Shown: positions 5,537-5,564 of the stretch, one piece after another | Numbering within the stretch: the stretch's first letter is position 1 | Layout of the letters: each line of letters starts with the position of its first letter | Origin: Pseudomonadota bacterium | Lineage (GTDB): Bacteria > Pseudomonadota > Gammaproteobacteria > Acidithiobacillales > Acidithiobacillaceae | Direction of reading: 5' to 3' | Assembly: GCA_021839095.1 (NCBI GenBank) | Contig: JAKCBU010000094.1 | Location: 1-5,564, forward strand | Length of the DNA: 5,564 nt | Made by a program: the position numbers and the translations under genes | The notes under the pieces: generated by a model | Seen by the model: only the letters and a program-made list of their open reading frames with translations | Databases searched by the model: none | Told to the model about the DNA's origin: nothing

Positions 5537-5564
5537 CGCGTTGCCCTCCACATGCGGTAAGCGT
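5533..5564 (-). CDS. fixC: 3' end of the upstream gene, probably fixC
   Basis: One minus-strand frame is open from the window edge and ends in a TGA at 5535-5533, which forms an ATGA overlap with the fixX start. The visible C-terminus would be AYRMWRATR. In known operons fixC directly precedes fixX, so this is most likely the tail of the FixC flavoprotein. Only nine codons are visible, the other frames are also open here, and the residues themselves are not diagnostic; the call rests on gene order and the 4-bp overlap. Confidence 0.45.
   Translation of the reverse strand, partial: AYRMWRATR

Overview
The window looks like a chromosomal segment of a nitrogen-fixing proteobacterium. GC is moderately high, the housekeeping genes phoH and speA are of proteobacterial type, and the minus strand carries the 3' end of a fixABCX-type operon followed by a Shethna-I-like [2Fe-2S] ferredoxin. 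An Acidithiobacillus-like (acidophilic, gamma/beta-type) host is my best guess from the overall look of the proteins; this is an impression, not a proof. No mobile element, RNA gene or CRISPR array was found.

Layout. Positions 1-2862 are read on the plus strand: the C-terminal two thirds of a PhoH-family ATPase (its start lies outside the window), a 63-bp gap, then a complete biosynthetic arginine decarboxylase (speA). Positions 2827-5564 are read on the minus strand as one tightly packed gene string. In transcription order this is: the last codons of a gene that is probably fixC, fixX, a thioredoxin-fold [2Fe-2S] ferredoxin, a TPR-like helical protein, an unrecognised 132-residue protein, a fumarylacetoacetate-hydrolase-family enzyme, and an unrecognised 142-residue protein. 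The two blocks converge, and the 3' ends of speA and the last minus-strand gene overlap by 36 bp.

How the genes work together. FixABCX is known to couple NADH oxidation to reduction of low-potential ferredoxin or flavodoxin plus quinone, supplying electrons to nitrogenase. A [2Fe-2S] ferredoxin directly behind fixX (15-bp gap) fits the same redox job. The next four genes are joined by 4-bp and 11-bp overlaps or gaps of 34-45 bp, so they are probably co-transcribed, but their role in nitrogen fixation is only inferred from position. The operon promoter (a NifA/sigma-54 type would be expected) is not in the window. PhoH and SpeA are housekeeping and look unrelated to the fix block.

The most interesting sequence-level signals are two. 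At the junction of the TPR gene and the 132-residue gene there are two overlapping, mutually exclusive inverted repeats, one of which buries the Shine-Dalgarno of the downstream gene. Inside the 3' part of the last operon gene there is a textbook terminator-like hairpin with a T-tract, about 80 nt before its stop codon.
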